Assembly (NCBI GenBank): GCA_000969725.1
Contig: JXSR01S007500.1
DNA length: 30,021 bases
Reading direction: 5' to 3' (one strand)
From: Ophiothrix spiculata
Lineage: Eukaryota > Echinodermata > Ophiuroidea > Amphilepidida > Ophiotrichidae
The notes beneath the pieces are model-generated. The model searched no databases. It saw only the letters and a program-made list of their open reading frames with translations, and was not told the origin of the DNA. The translations under genes were made by a program, and so were the position numbers. How positions within the stretch are numbered: position 1 is the first letter of the stretch; each line of letters starts with the position of its first letter. Shown here piece by piece: positions 19,301 to 24,736 of this stretch.

Positions 19301-20919
19301 ACAAGTTCTTAAAATTTTCAATCATCACAAAAAAACATGTTAGTGAAATCGACCCCTGATCTAGATCATTAACCTAGAGGAGGTGGTAGGGGTGGGTCCC
19401 TTTAACCCTTTCAGGCAAACTCTGTAACTACTTACCTTGGCAGGGAATTGAACCAGAGCCTCAAAACTCCAATCCTCCTTCAAGCATTGATACGTTGCTG
19501 GGTTACACTTGAATCCTGCTGGGCAGCAGTGCTTCTGATCATCGCAGCACACAGCGCCCTCAGATGGGCAGCATCCATAGAATCCATCTTTCAGAGGACA
19601 GCACGAGGAACCAGCAGGACATGATGACTTCTGAAATTTCAAATGTAAAATGGTTGAGATTTGCTGGCATTTGGCACAAATATTTTCCAGACTACAACTT
19701 ATAAATCCATGAAAAATTACTCTGCTCTGTCACTGTTTCGATTTTTTTTAACAAAACTTTTTTTATGTCAAAAACCCGTTTTTGGCCAAAAAAAGCAGAA
19801 AAAAGTGTCAGAAATTTGTCAAAATTCGAGCTTGAATGTTTTTATTTCAGCTTGAATTGCATGAAGGTACATATTACATTTGATGAAAACAACAAATCTA
19901 ATTTCTTTTAGCACTAGAGATAAATTTCCATTAGAAACTACTCGGATTTTTTTTACCAAAATAGCTCAATTTTCATACTTCTTAATAAGAAAATCAAAAG
20001 GAGAAAAGATTAGGGTATACTTTCTAGTTTTTCTTTTAAAAATTTGTACTCTTATGCACATTTATAAATATAAAAGTTTGATACTTAGTTTACAAAAATG
20101 ACCTCCAGGTTGACAACGAAAATTCCTCAAAGAGTGAAATCCAAAATCCAGAGTGCACGGCCCTGTTTGTAAATAAGACTCAAACCCTGTATTTGTGTTA
20201 ACACTGTCCAAGGAATTAAAGCATCGACTATAATATCAAGATTTTATAGTGAAATACTTGTTTTTCTTTTTTTTCCCCTTTAAATGCCTACCTTGAGCAG
20301 AATTTATTCTTTCCCCACAGGCATCCATATTGGAGAGCTGAACTTTTGTCTAGCAAACGTATGACACTCGCTAGAGTATCGAAAGCTCAGCTCTCCAATA
20401 TAGATGCCTCTCGGGAAAGAATAAATTCTGCTCATGTTAACCGACCTAGAGAACTAAGCAGTTTAAAATCAAATGCCTACCTTGTCTGGACATGGAATAT
20501 CGTTTTCATTGTCGCTCATCACGATTGCTGGCTGCTTAGTCAACCATGGAATAGACTCCGGCACAGTGTTACGGATCACAGCAGGCTGTATAGTCTCCTG
20601 CAACTTTTTAGGAACAACAATTGCAGGCTGTTTTTTAACCCATGGAATAGTCTCTGGTGCAGTTTTGCGGATAATCGCCGGCTGTTTTTTAACCCATGGG
20701 ACAGTTTCTGGTGCCACTTTGCGGATTGCTGGCTGTTTTTTAACCCATGGAATTGTGTGTGGTAACTTTTTTGGAACTATCGCGGGTTGTTTCTCAACCC
20801 ATGGAATAGTGTCCGGTGCATTGTTTCGTGGTATAGCCGGTTGCTTCTTGACCCATGGAATGGTTTTGCTATGACACACTGCCACTAGGGCTAACAAGAT
20901 AAGGCTGACTGATCTCATC
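1287..20919 (-). CDS. grn: Progranulin-like secreted granulin precursor, six visible exons, 3' end missing
   Basis: The coding join is 20918-20481, 19630-19436, 11101-10997, 9580-9293, 2716-2327, 1376-1287. It gives 146+65+35+96+130+30 = 502 residues with every junction in phase 0 and GT/AG borders. Order: signal peptide (about 1-17), linker-like repeats (19-132), granulin module 1 (143-195), 2 (218-270), 3 (315-366), 4 (401-453) and the first half of module 5 (from 474). Each complete module has the granulin pattern of 12 cysteines: one, one, four CC pairs, one, one. Granulin precursors are secreted growth-factor-like and lysosomal proteins that are cut into single modules; that role is inferred here from the family. 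Modules 2, 3 and 5 are split by an intron after GCCPxxx, as is usual in progranulin genes. Module 5 needs at least one more exon left of position 1287, and none is visible in 1-1286. The family call is secure; exact orthology to vertebrate progranulin is not. Confidence 0.93.
1377..2326 (-). other. Granulin intron 5
   Basis: A 950-bp intron. It contains two direct copies of GTAAAACAACTTTCACACAG plus the following 20 bases and a G-rich GGGGAAGGGG tail, at 1512-1590 and 1947-2010. The copies start 435 bp apart, which suggests a local duplication. The rest shows no recognisable feature. Confidence 0.75.
2327..2716 (-). CDS. grn: Granulin gene exon 5: second half of module 3 and all of module 4
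   Basis: 130 codons, residues 343-472, phase 0 at both ends. The acceptor is ATTTTTTCAG|GCCAAC and the donor AATGTG|GTATGT. ANCCVDETHCCPHNFIC and TSKC close module 3 (C366). After a 34-residue spacer, module 4 (401-453) is complete in this one exon: VICPDGQSQC, NTCC, YGCC, SAVCC, HCCPNGYTC, GTC. It is the closest of the five to the canonical granulin consensus. A possible N-glycosylation site, N-D-T, lies at about 360. Confidence 0.95.
3040..3860. repeat. 110-bp minisatellite, about seven copies
   Basis: The landmark GGTCCAAGA recurs at about 3096, 3207, 3318, 3429, 3539, 3669 and 3799. The period is 110-111 bp, then 130 bp for the last two units, which share a 20-bp insertion containing CCTTTCTTTTGA. 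Each unit has GAAATCGGACAAAGTTGAAA and GGACGACGGGGTCACCATTG. Reading frames seen here are by-products of the repeat. Confidence 0.92.
3855..4140. repeat. Three copies of an AT-rich imperfect palindrome
   Basis: ATGCAAATTAGGTACTTAAT followed by TAGCATATTTTGCGC occurs at 3862-3896, 3950-3990 and, diverged, about 4100-4137. The core is an imperfect palindrome centred on GTAC. The array directly follows the 110-bp minisatellite and may be part of the same larger repeat. Confidence 0.75.
4585..4735 (+). mobile_element. tRNA-derived SINE or tRNA pseudogene
   Basis: A pol III box A-like TGGCCTGCTAGTGG (about 4587) and a perfect box B GGTTCGAATCC (4631-4641) have tRNA spacing. The 5' and 3' flanks do not form an acceptor stem, so this is not a working tRNA. 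TTAGGG-like motifs flank it (about 4453 and 4716). The end of the element is uncertain. Confidence 0.65.
4790..4858. repeat. 69-nt near-perfect hairpin
   Basis: A perfect 28-bp inverted repeat (4790-4817 and 4831-4858, starting GTCAGTGGCTCTTGAAATGG). Inside it, TGAC-ACC-GTCA extends the stem after one mismatched pair. The length is close to that of an animal pre-miRNA, but the perfect pairing suggests a foldback element or a recent inverted duplication. Confidence 0.85.
5145..5275 (+). repeat. Dispersed repeat, copy 2 (partner at about 780-925)
   Basis: See the first copy. This one starts GTCTCTACGTGCAACCAAAC and ends near TCGCCATTATACAGG. It has the same orientation as copy 1. Confidence 0.6.
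5450..5795. mobile_element. Two overlapping inverted-repeat elements
   Basis: Outer pair: 5450-5487 (ATATGTGACCGTCCATCC through GCCGTAAATGCAG) against 5643-5680, about three quarters identical when inverted. Overlapping its right edge, a perfect 17-bp pair CAAATATATACTGACTT / AAGTCAGTATATATTTG lies at 5674-5690 and 5779-5795. The likely origin is diverged MITEs. Confidence 0.6.
5908..6411. mobile_element. Non-autonomous Tc1/mariner-like element
   Basis: The terminal inverted repeats TACACTCCTGGTCAAAAGTG and TACACTCCCGGTCAAAAGTG begin and end in TA, the usual mariner target. The terminus TACACTCCCGGTCAAAAGT is typical of Tc1-like elements. The interior (about 500 bp) contains no recognisable transposase. 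Confidence 0.8.
7437..7611. mobile_element. MITE with GTGGTCGRTTTCACTAA termini
   Basis: The left end GTGGTCGGTTTCACTAA (7437-7453) matches the right end TTAGTGAAATCGACCAC (7595-7611) inverted with one difference. The length is 175 bp. A lone matching end, TTAGTGAAATCGACC, sits at 19340-19354, so the family is present more than once. Confidence 0.75.
8028..8510. mobile_element. MITE with TATGTGACCT..CATATCGAAAGG termini
   Basis: The left terminus TATGTGACCTACCATATCGA and the inverted right terminus TATGTGACCTGTCATATCGA are followed by related AAGG..TTAAGG sequence. The interior has a short tandem duplication of AGTTACATCCAAATTGGTAA (8171-8212). There is no coding capacity. Confidence 0.75.
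9293..9580 (-). CDS. grn: Granulin gene exon 4: second half of module 2, spacer, first half of module 3
   Basis: 96 codons, residues 247-342, phase 0 at both ends. The acceptor is CTCATCAG|GCAACA and the donor CCAAAT|GTAGGT. ATCCPDSKHCCAQGYQC and KSKKC complete module 2 (218-270). A 44-residue spacer contains four consecutive Gln and the sequence IKVEPAH, which resembles the PAH spacer ending of vertebrate progranulins. Module 3 then starts at C315 (IHCGGWSYC, ATCC, GWGCCPLPN). The frame is open from end to end. Confidence 0.94.
9692..10044. mobile_element. MITE with TACCGTATTATT termini
   Basis: The left end TACCGTATTATTCCTAATAA and the inverted right end TACCGTATTATTTCTATTAA match closely. 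Inside, GCGCCCACCCC (about 9727) faces GGGTGGGCGATTATTAG (about 9979, inverted). The size is 353 bp. Confidence 0.75.
10258..10419. mobile_element. MITE with GGCCCGTATTCCAGAA termini
   Basis: GGCCCGTATTCCAGAA (from 10258) recurs inverted as TTCTGGAATACGGGCC ending at 10419. Both ends carry TTTAGCTAAA just inside. The size is about 162 bp. Confidence 0.8.
10815..10944. repeat. 130-bp foldback with GGCC-rich centre
   Basis: GTAAAATGAGACAAAATCAA at 10815 is matched inverted at the right end (TTGATTTTGTCTCATTTCAC), and the arms extend to about 44 bases with a few mismatches. The centre reads CTCGGCCCCTACGGGCCTCG, itself nearly self-complementary. Confidence 0.75.
10997..11101 (-). CDS. grn: Granulin gene exon 3: first half of granulin module 2
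   Basis: 35 codons, residues 212-246, phase 0 at both ends. The acceptor is CTCTGCAG|AAATCC and the donor TCCCAG|GTGAGT. It encodes QCPGSNVRCPAGNTCC followed by YGCCPTSQ, which holds the first six cysteines. The second half lies in exon 4. It is too short to be found as a free-standing reading frame and is supported by cysteine pattern and splice sites. Confidence 0.93.
11396..11445. other. Assembly gap of 50 Ns
   Basis: Fifty undetermined bases. The round number suggests a placeholder of unknown true length. Confidence 0.98.
11951..12161. mobile_element. MITE with CTGTAAAC..GG..TATTTTCG termini
   Basis: The left end ACTGTAAACGGGGTTATTTT and the inverted right end GCTGTAAACAGGAATATTTT match over about 24 bases. 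CGCGAA-type motifs follow on both sides. The size is about 211 bp. Confidence 0.65.
14085..14300 (-). mobile_element. tRNA-derived SINE with a conserved central motif
   Basis: Reading the minus strand from about 14298: a box A-like GGTTGGCGCAGCGGTAG, a box B-like GGTTCTTGTCC in GAGGTCCCGGGTTCTTGTCC, then a central region containing TTTTCTCCGGGCACTCCGGT and CTTCCTCCTGCA. That CTCCGGG.ACTCCGGT core recurs in many metazoan tRNA SINEs. The right limit is uncertain. Reading frames here are by-products. Confidence 0.75.
14511..15067 (+). repeat. About 560-bp dispersed repeat, copy 1
   Basis: This aligns from end to end with 22362-22924 in the same orientation. Shared runs include TTTTATTATGTGACC, TGTCCACAGACTGACTTTG, TTAGCCAAAAAATCCATAT, TATCAATGGAAAGA and GCGGAGGCAGGT. 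The ends are sharp: GGTATCAA(C/A)AAGTTTTAAA on the left and ATCCTGACAAAAGTTCAT on the right. No inverted termini were seen. Family unknown. Confidence 0.85.
17745..17990 (+). pseudogene. Remnant of a non-LTR retrotransposon reverse-transcriptase C-terminus
   Basis: The frame beginning near 17785 reads PKIWNGLPTNIKSVIQLRNF. After a +1 shift it continues KRKINDHIKENN and a stop. This is the familiar tail of non-LTR reverse transcriptases (W-N-x-L-P-x-x-I...L..FK+). It is preceded by a 23-bp tandem duplication (17761-17782 and 17784-17805). The AT-rich 3' part may be the element's tail. It is broken and non-functional. Confidence 0.7.
18016..18053. repeat. Perfect 38-bp palindrome
   Basis: CTGAGACAAATAAACCAACG is followed directly by its exact complement with no spacer. 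It lies 22 bp left of the MITE at 18075. Confidence 0.9.
18075..18333. mobile_element. MITE with 38-bp terminal inverted repeats
   Basis: Arms 18075-18112 and 18296-18333 differ at one position. They begin AATTGAGGACCCTAGAACTA and run to GGGGGTTAAGTCACA. The element is 259 bp with no transposase. Confidence 0.85.
19026..19223 (-). repeat. Short array with histone 3'-end-like stem-loops
   Basis: CTGAAGGCTGCCCCTTGCC occurs three times (19026, 19103, 19205; spacing 77 and 102). On the minus strand, two of the units are followed by histone-mRNA-type stem-loops: GGCTCTTTCCAGAGCC (19099-19084) and GACTCTTTTAAGAGCC (19201-19186). The first continues ACCACAATCT and then CAAAGAGGT, the position and type of a histone downstream element. 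No histone coding sequence lies upstream. This may be a mobilised fragment of a histone 3' end, or a coincidence. Confidence 0.5.
19436..19630 (-). CDS. grn: Granulin gene exon 2: granulin module 1 and spacer
   Basis: 65 codons, residues 147-211, phase 0 at both ends. The acceptor is TTTCAG|AAGTCA and the donor GCCAAG|GTAAGT. The exon reads KSSCPAGSSCC, then FYGCCP, GAVCCDD, KHCCPAGFKC and TYQC. With the CPDK that ends exon 1 this completes a 12-cysteine module (143-195). Unlike modules 2, 3 and 5, it has no intron after GCCP. The spacer ends ALVQFPAK, which resembles the LxKxPA spacer ending of vertebrate progranulins. Confidence 0.95.
19631..20480 (-). other. Granulin intron 1
   Basis: An 850-bp intron with donor CAAG|GTAGGC and acceptor TTTCAG|AAG. 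A large foldback (20294-20434) and a 14-bp copy of the donor site lie close to its 5' end. The remainder (19640-20280) is AT-rich with nothing recognisable. Confidence 0.9.
20282..20484. repeat. 14-bp direct repeats copying the exon-1 splice donor
   Basis: AAATGCCTACCTTG occurs at 20471-20484, spanning the true donor (minus strand CAAG|GTAGGCATTT), and identically at 20282-20295. The copies are 189 bp apart. They flank the foldback, with 36 extra bases on the exon side. Confidence 0.85.
20294..20434. repeat. Foldback with about 50-bp arms next to the exon-1 donor
   Basis: The left arm 20294-20342 (TGAGCAGAATTTATTCTTTC...) pairs with the right arm 20385-20434 with about four mismatches. The loop contains a smaller stem, TCTAGC/GCTAGA. 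In the pre-mRNA it would form a large stem-loop starting about 45 bases after the 5' splice site. Confidence 0.85.
20481..20919 (-). CDS. grn: Granulin gene exon 1: signal peptide and PWVKKQPAI repeats
   Basis: Residues 1-146 start at the ATG at 20918. Residues 1-17 (MRSVSLILLALVAVCHS) form a typical signal peptide. Then come repeats of (T/S)(I/V)PW(V/L)xKQPAI at 19-29, 37-47, 55-65, 72-82, 90-100 and 122-132, spaced 17-19 residues apart, plus a shortened copy TIQPAV at 109-114. Spacers are Pro-, Lys- and Arg-rich. KK pairs sit at 24-25, 50-51, 60-61, 77-78, 95-96 and 104-105; RK pairs sit at 66-67 and 84-85. The exon ends with an acidic stretch and CPDK, which supplies cysteine 1 of granulin module 1. 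The donor is CAAG|GTAGGC at 20480. Unspliced reading stops after V-G-I. The exon begins one base before the ATG at an acceptor. The repeat resembles the spacer between granulin modules in progranulins. Confidence 0.92.
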
Positions 20920-20945
20920 CTGAAATTGAAGAAGAAAAAATGCTA
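20919..20945 (-). promoter_or_regulatory. Splice acceptor directly upstream of the start codon
   Basis: On the minus strand a polypyrimidine stretch, TTCTTCTTCAATTTCAG, ends at 20920 and is followed by G and then ATG. This predicts at least one upstream 5' UTR exon beyond 20945. No promoter or UTR exon could be identified, so the transcription start is unknown. Confidence 0.6.
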
Positions 20946-21189
20946 TTATATAAATCTATCTAGGTAGGGAAATTAGAAAAATACCACCAGAATAATTGAG
21001 GTGATGAGAAGTTAATGCTAGGAAAAATGTGAAACTACTGTGGAAATTCATTATAGGACTATTTAAGTATTTTCCTGTACCATTATCTTAATTTCTTTCA
21101 TTTTTTATGGGCTAGAACTGTATAGCCTGATTTTCTGTGTGGTGTGGTATTCTCTGCACTTTCGTGTGCCAGGGTTAGGATTAAGTTCA

Positions 21190-21344
21190 CTATTGTTGTT
21201 GGATTGAATTCATGAACGTGCATCTGTAGCAAATATACAATGGTCTCTGATGCGAGCGTATATTTTATGTTATTTTGTTCGCGTCTATGCTCAAGACTCA
21301 AGACTCTCAATAACACGTTCATGAATTAAATTCAACAACTATAG
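21190..21344. repeat. Inverted-repeat element of about 155 bp
   Basis: CTATTGTTGTTGGATTGAAT and the adjoining TCATGAACGTG (21190-21220) face CACGTTCATGAATTAAATTC..CAACTATAG (21314-21344). The arms are about 30 bases with a few differences. Probably a MITE. Confidence 0.6.
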
Positions 21345-21864
21345 ATGAATTTATGCATGAATAGGGGAGCACGTTACGAGCAGGATACTTATGTCAGGCA
21401 GTCAAGACCCCATTTTCAAGGCTTCCAGGTCATTCTTTAGATTCCCATTTAGAGCATATTTTCTTTAAACCTCCCTCTTAAGAAAAATACAACATTTTGG
21501 CTTAAACTATATTTATCAAAAATATTTGAAAATTTCCAGCTCAGAATGCAATTTTGGCTGAAATTGCAGTTTACTAGAACCCTTAAATCAGTTTCAAATT
21601 CCACTATGATCTTTATCTAATAAAACGTTACTGTATCAAATTGTTGCATAACAACCGATCAACACTGACCGACTGACTACTATCTTTTCTCACTCGAGTC
21701 AACACTACAAGAAAACTTGGCTGGTTTAATTTGTTGTTTTGACACTTAATCCATACGGTGTAGTAATGTGTAGAAAAAGTATTGCTAAAATTGGCAATGT
21801 CATTTACAGGTAATCAATAATTTTTTGTTGTACTTCTCATAGGCCTATAAATATTCATTAAAAA

Positions 21865-22059
21865 CAGTGTTCCTGCTATAAAGGCCGTAAGGCCCACCAT
21901 TGGAGCAGGGAAAATTGACGCAACAGGTTTCTGTGAGGAAGATGTTTTTCTTGATTTTTTAAGCCAATTTTCAGCTTCAGATAATGGTTTTGGCACTTCT
22001 TTAGCTTAGTCAAAATTGGTCAAATTGGCTCAATCTCAAAATCCTTAGCGGGAACACTG
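21865..22059. mobile_element. Possible hAT-type MITE
   Basis: The ends CAGTGTTCCTGCTATAAAGG and (inverted) CAGTGTTCCCGCTAAGGATT resemble hAT termini that start CAGTG. The expected 8-bp target duplication is not evident. A short minus-strand reading frame inside has no recognisable domain. Confidence 0.55.
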
Positions 22060-22361
22060 AATTTACAAATATTTTTGAGCATCCACTGAAATATAATTAT
22101 TTAAAAAAAAAAACAATATACCGTACTTTGATCATGCATTTTGGAGGTCAACTGCGAAGATGTGTATTACACAGATATAATATGCTAATCTAAAGAAAAA
22201 AGGAAAATTATCATCTTTCTACAAACTGTCACCTTCTCAGGAACTTATAGTGTCAGAATCGATCCTGAAAAACCTGATAAATTATACTCGGTGCCATAAT
22301 TCCTCAAACAGTGATTCAAACAAATATCCAAGGTGCTGAACCAAATGTGATCTGTGCGTGG

Positions 22362-22924
22362 GGTATCAAAAAGTTTTAAAGATCACTAAGACAAAATACA
22401 GCCAGAACATAATTTTATTATGTGACCATTAGGTCATCTTTACATAGCCACTGTCACTAGTATGCAAAGTAACACATTTCTCCTACTTAAAACCTACTGT
22501 CCACAGACTGACTTTGAAGAGGTCCTCTGTTAGCCAAAAAATCCATATACGCCTATCATAATTTGCCAAAATTAACATTTTCAGGTAGGCAATGGATGCT
22601 TTATGCCATTATGACATCATTTTTTGACTGATTCCCATAAATTTGGGTATCAATGGAAAGAGAAGATTCTAACCTATACCATGATATCAAACATTTAAAC
22701 TTTGGGTATGTCATCATAGAATTACTGGGCTGTAAACCTTCTAATGCAGGGATTTATTTACGCCACTGTCTTGGATTTTTCAATTTAGTTTATAGTTAGC
22801 GGAGGCAGGTTGTTGACATTTATCGACACCTGTATAGAAAACTTATAAATGCCATTGATATAATTTTTGAACATAATATACACAAGGACAAGTGACCATC
22901 CTGACAAAAGTTCATTGATAGCTC
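22362..22924 (+). repeat. About 560-bp dispersed repeat, copy 2
   Basis: Partner of 14511-15067, in direct orientation, with many substitutions and small indels. Whatever frames exist in one copy are interrupted in the other, which argues against a conserved protein. Confidence 0.85.
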
Positions 22925-23539
22925 TATATAAGAGTTAACAAAATGTGGTGTCTACTACTCATAAGGGGTGTTTTTTTTTTCAGATTTTTATCATTGAAGC
23001 TTGGGAAGAGAACATTTCTCTTCCCAGATTGAAGCTTAATATGTTCTAAAAGTTTGAAGCTGTTGGACGAGGGATAATAGTTAATAAAGTACCCTTTATA
23101 CGTCATTGTATGTTTTCTACACTGGTGCAATATTAATTATTAATAATTATCTAATATCTGAATATATTTTGCTCATCATAACTACTGCGAGATGTATACA
23201 TTATCCTATATTAATATCCACTTCTACAGATTTGATTAGCGCGCATTAAATACAATTTCAATACTGAACATTTCCATGTGACTCATGTGTAGTAAAGAAT
23301 ACATTATTTTGATTTATAGTCATCTGAAACAAACCTTTTCATTCTGGGTGGAACCAAATCCCACCGTGCGTGAAAAACAAACCAATCAAATCGATCATGA
23401 AGTCACGCAGCAATGTCAAATCACGCGAGTTGCGTTTGAACTTTAACCTGGCGCATAAGACATGTAAAAGTTAAAAGGTTTTCTTCATGCGACGATAGTC
23501 CTTTTTATTCATTTCAGGCTTAGAATTTCGTTGCAGATG

Positions 23540-23594
23540 GCGAGAACCAACTTTGGTTCTCGCAAAAGAACTTTGCGAGAACCATTGGTTCTCG
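23540..23594. repeat. Two adjacent small palindromes
   Basis: GCGAGAACC..GGTTCTCGC at 23540-23563 and GCGAGAACC..GGTTCTCG at 23575-23594 use the same arm sequence with different loops. A related perfect 16-bp palindrome, CGCGAACCGGTTCGCG, lies at 25765-25780. Confidence 0.8.
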
Positions 23595-23887
23595 TAAATT
23601 TTGTTCCGCCTACGGCGCTCATTTGAGTCAACATTTCTGTTCGAAGCATCTTAACAAAGACTACCAAGTAACAAATAACCAGCAGATTGTCCCTGCCCTC
23701 ATCAATTTTTCAGAAATTCCAATTATTTTTTTATTATTTTTCTTCCTTTGCTTGATTACTTAATTTCAGAAGAAATTGAGATGCAAAAAATCTATTTTGC
23801 ACCTACGATCTATTAATAGTCTTTTTACGTTTATCCAGTGGTTCCCCAGTTCCAATTCTAATTTTAAGGAATACGGTATACATATAC

Positions 23888-24112
23888 CTTGTGTGCCTCT
23901 CCGTTTACATGCCGTTTAAGTTTTGGTTTATGAATCTGGTGCCGATTTTCCATACGACACACTGCTCTGTAGTGTATCAATAATAGTCCTTTGAACAAAC
24001 CTTGCAGTTGAAAATTAATCACCACACCATTCTCATTTTCAAATGTAAATGGGTTCCACAACAACTCCTCCCAATTCATAACTGTCCCAAGATTCACCGG
24101 CTTCTTTGTCAT
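23888..24112 (-). CDS. Candidate first coding exon of an unidentified gene
   Basis: An ATG at 24112 opens 75 codons, beginning MTKKPVNLGTVMNWEELLWN, and ends at the plausible donor CACAAG|GTATATG. The composition is protein-like: charged, mixed, with two Trp and a Lys/His-rich C-terminal third. I do not recognise the family. It cannot be spliced in frame to granulin exon 1: joined at 20919, the frame would bypass the granulin ATG and soon stop. It could be a gene whose other exons I missed, a 5' upstream frame, or chance. Confidence 0.3.
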
Positions 24113-24736
24113 GTTGATTCATAAACCGAACTTACAACGGCAAGATTCAGCAAATGTCAACTCTTTAAATCATGAAATAGGTCGCCGCAAAATATTTGTT
24201 GACACTTGCCAGGACTTTTAAATTAACGTATTCCGAGGACACCTAGATTGACAGGGCTAATTTTTGAAGTACTTTTCAGGACAAATATTTCGCTAAACGT
24301 CTTAATTTACAACAAAAATACTCTTTTTTATGATACGGAACATATTTATGCGCAAAAGGAAATAATTATGACAAAACCCCAACAAAAATCAAAATTTATC
24401 AGAGCGCCCTACTTACGGGTATATCGGCAACTACGGTAAGAAAACACATGTGCTTTGCACACGTTTGCTTGTCAAAACATGAACGACCTTGGCAGGTCGA
24501 AAGGTCGGGTCACTGAGTTTACTAACGTCTGCAACGATTGGTCCTTGCGACCAGATTTGTTACGATATACTTTTTGGCAGCTGGTCGTACAAGTACCGGA
24601 AAGTGTACGTTCACGTAAACATGGTAAAGTATATTTACGATGTTTATCGTTAGAGGATGATGAAAAATACTGGTTCTCAGAACCACGCGATCCCCCTGGC
24701 CGACGCGATCAGAAAAAATATCAAGTTTAGGGAAAT

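Larger units (their letters stand above)
11102..19435 (-). other. Granulin intron 2
   Basis: An 8.3-kb intron with a 50-N gap. I found no further granulin exon, but an exon hidden by the gap cannot be excluded. Apart from the elements listed separately, 11450-11940, 12170-13930, 15070-17740 and 18340-18890 show nothing I can name beyond short inverted repeats. Confidence 0.7.

Noticed and set aside
20346..20874. Plus-strand reading frames of 133-139 codons opposite exon 1
   Set aside because: They are antisense shadows of the tandem repeats. The minus-strand frame has a signal peptide, splice sites and continuation into granulin modules.
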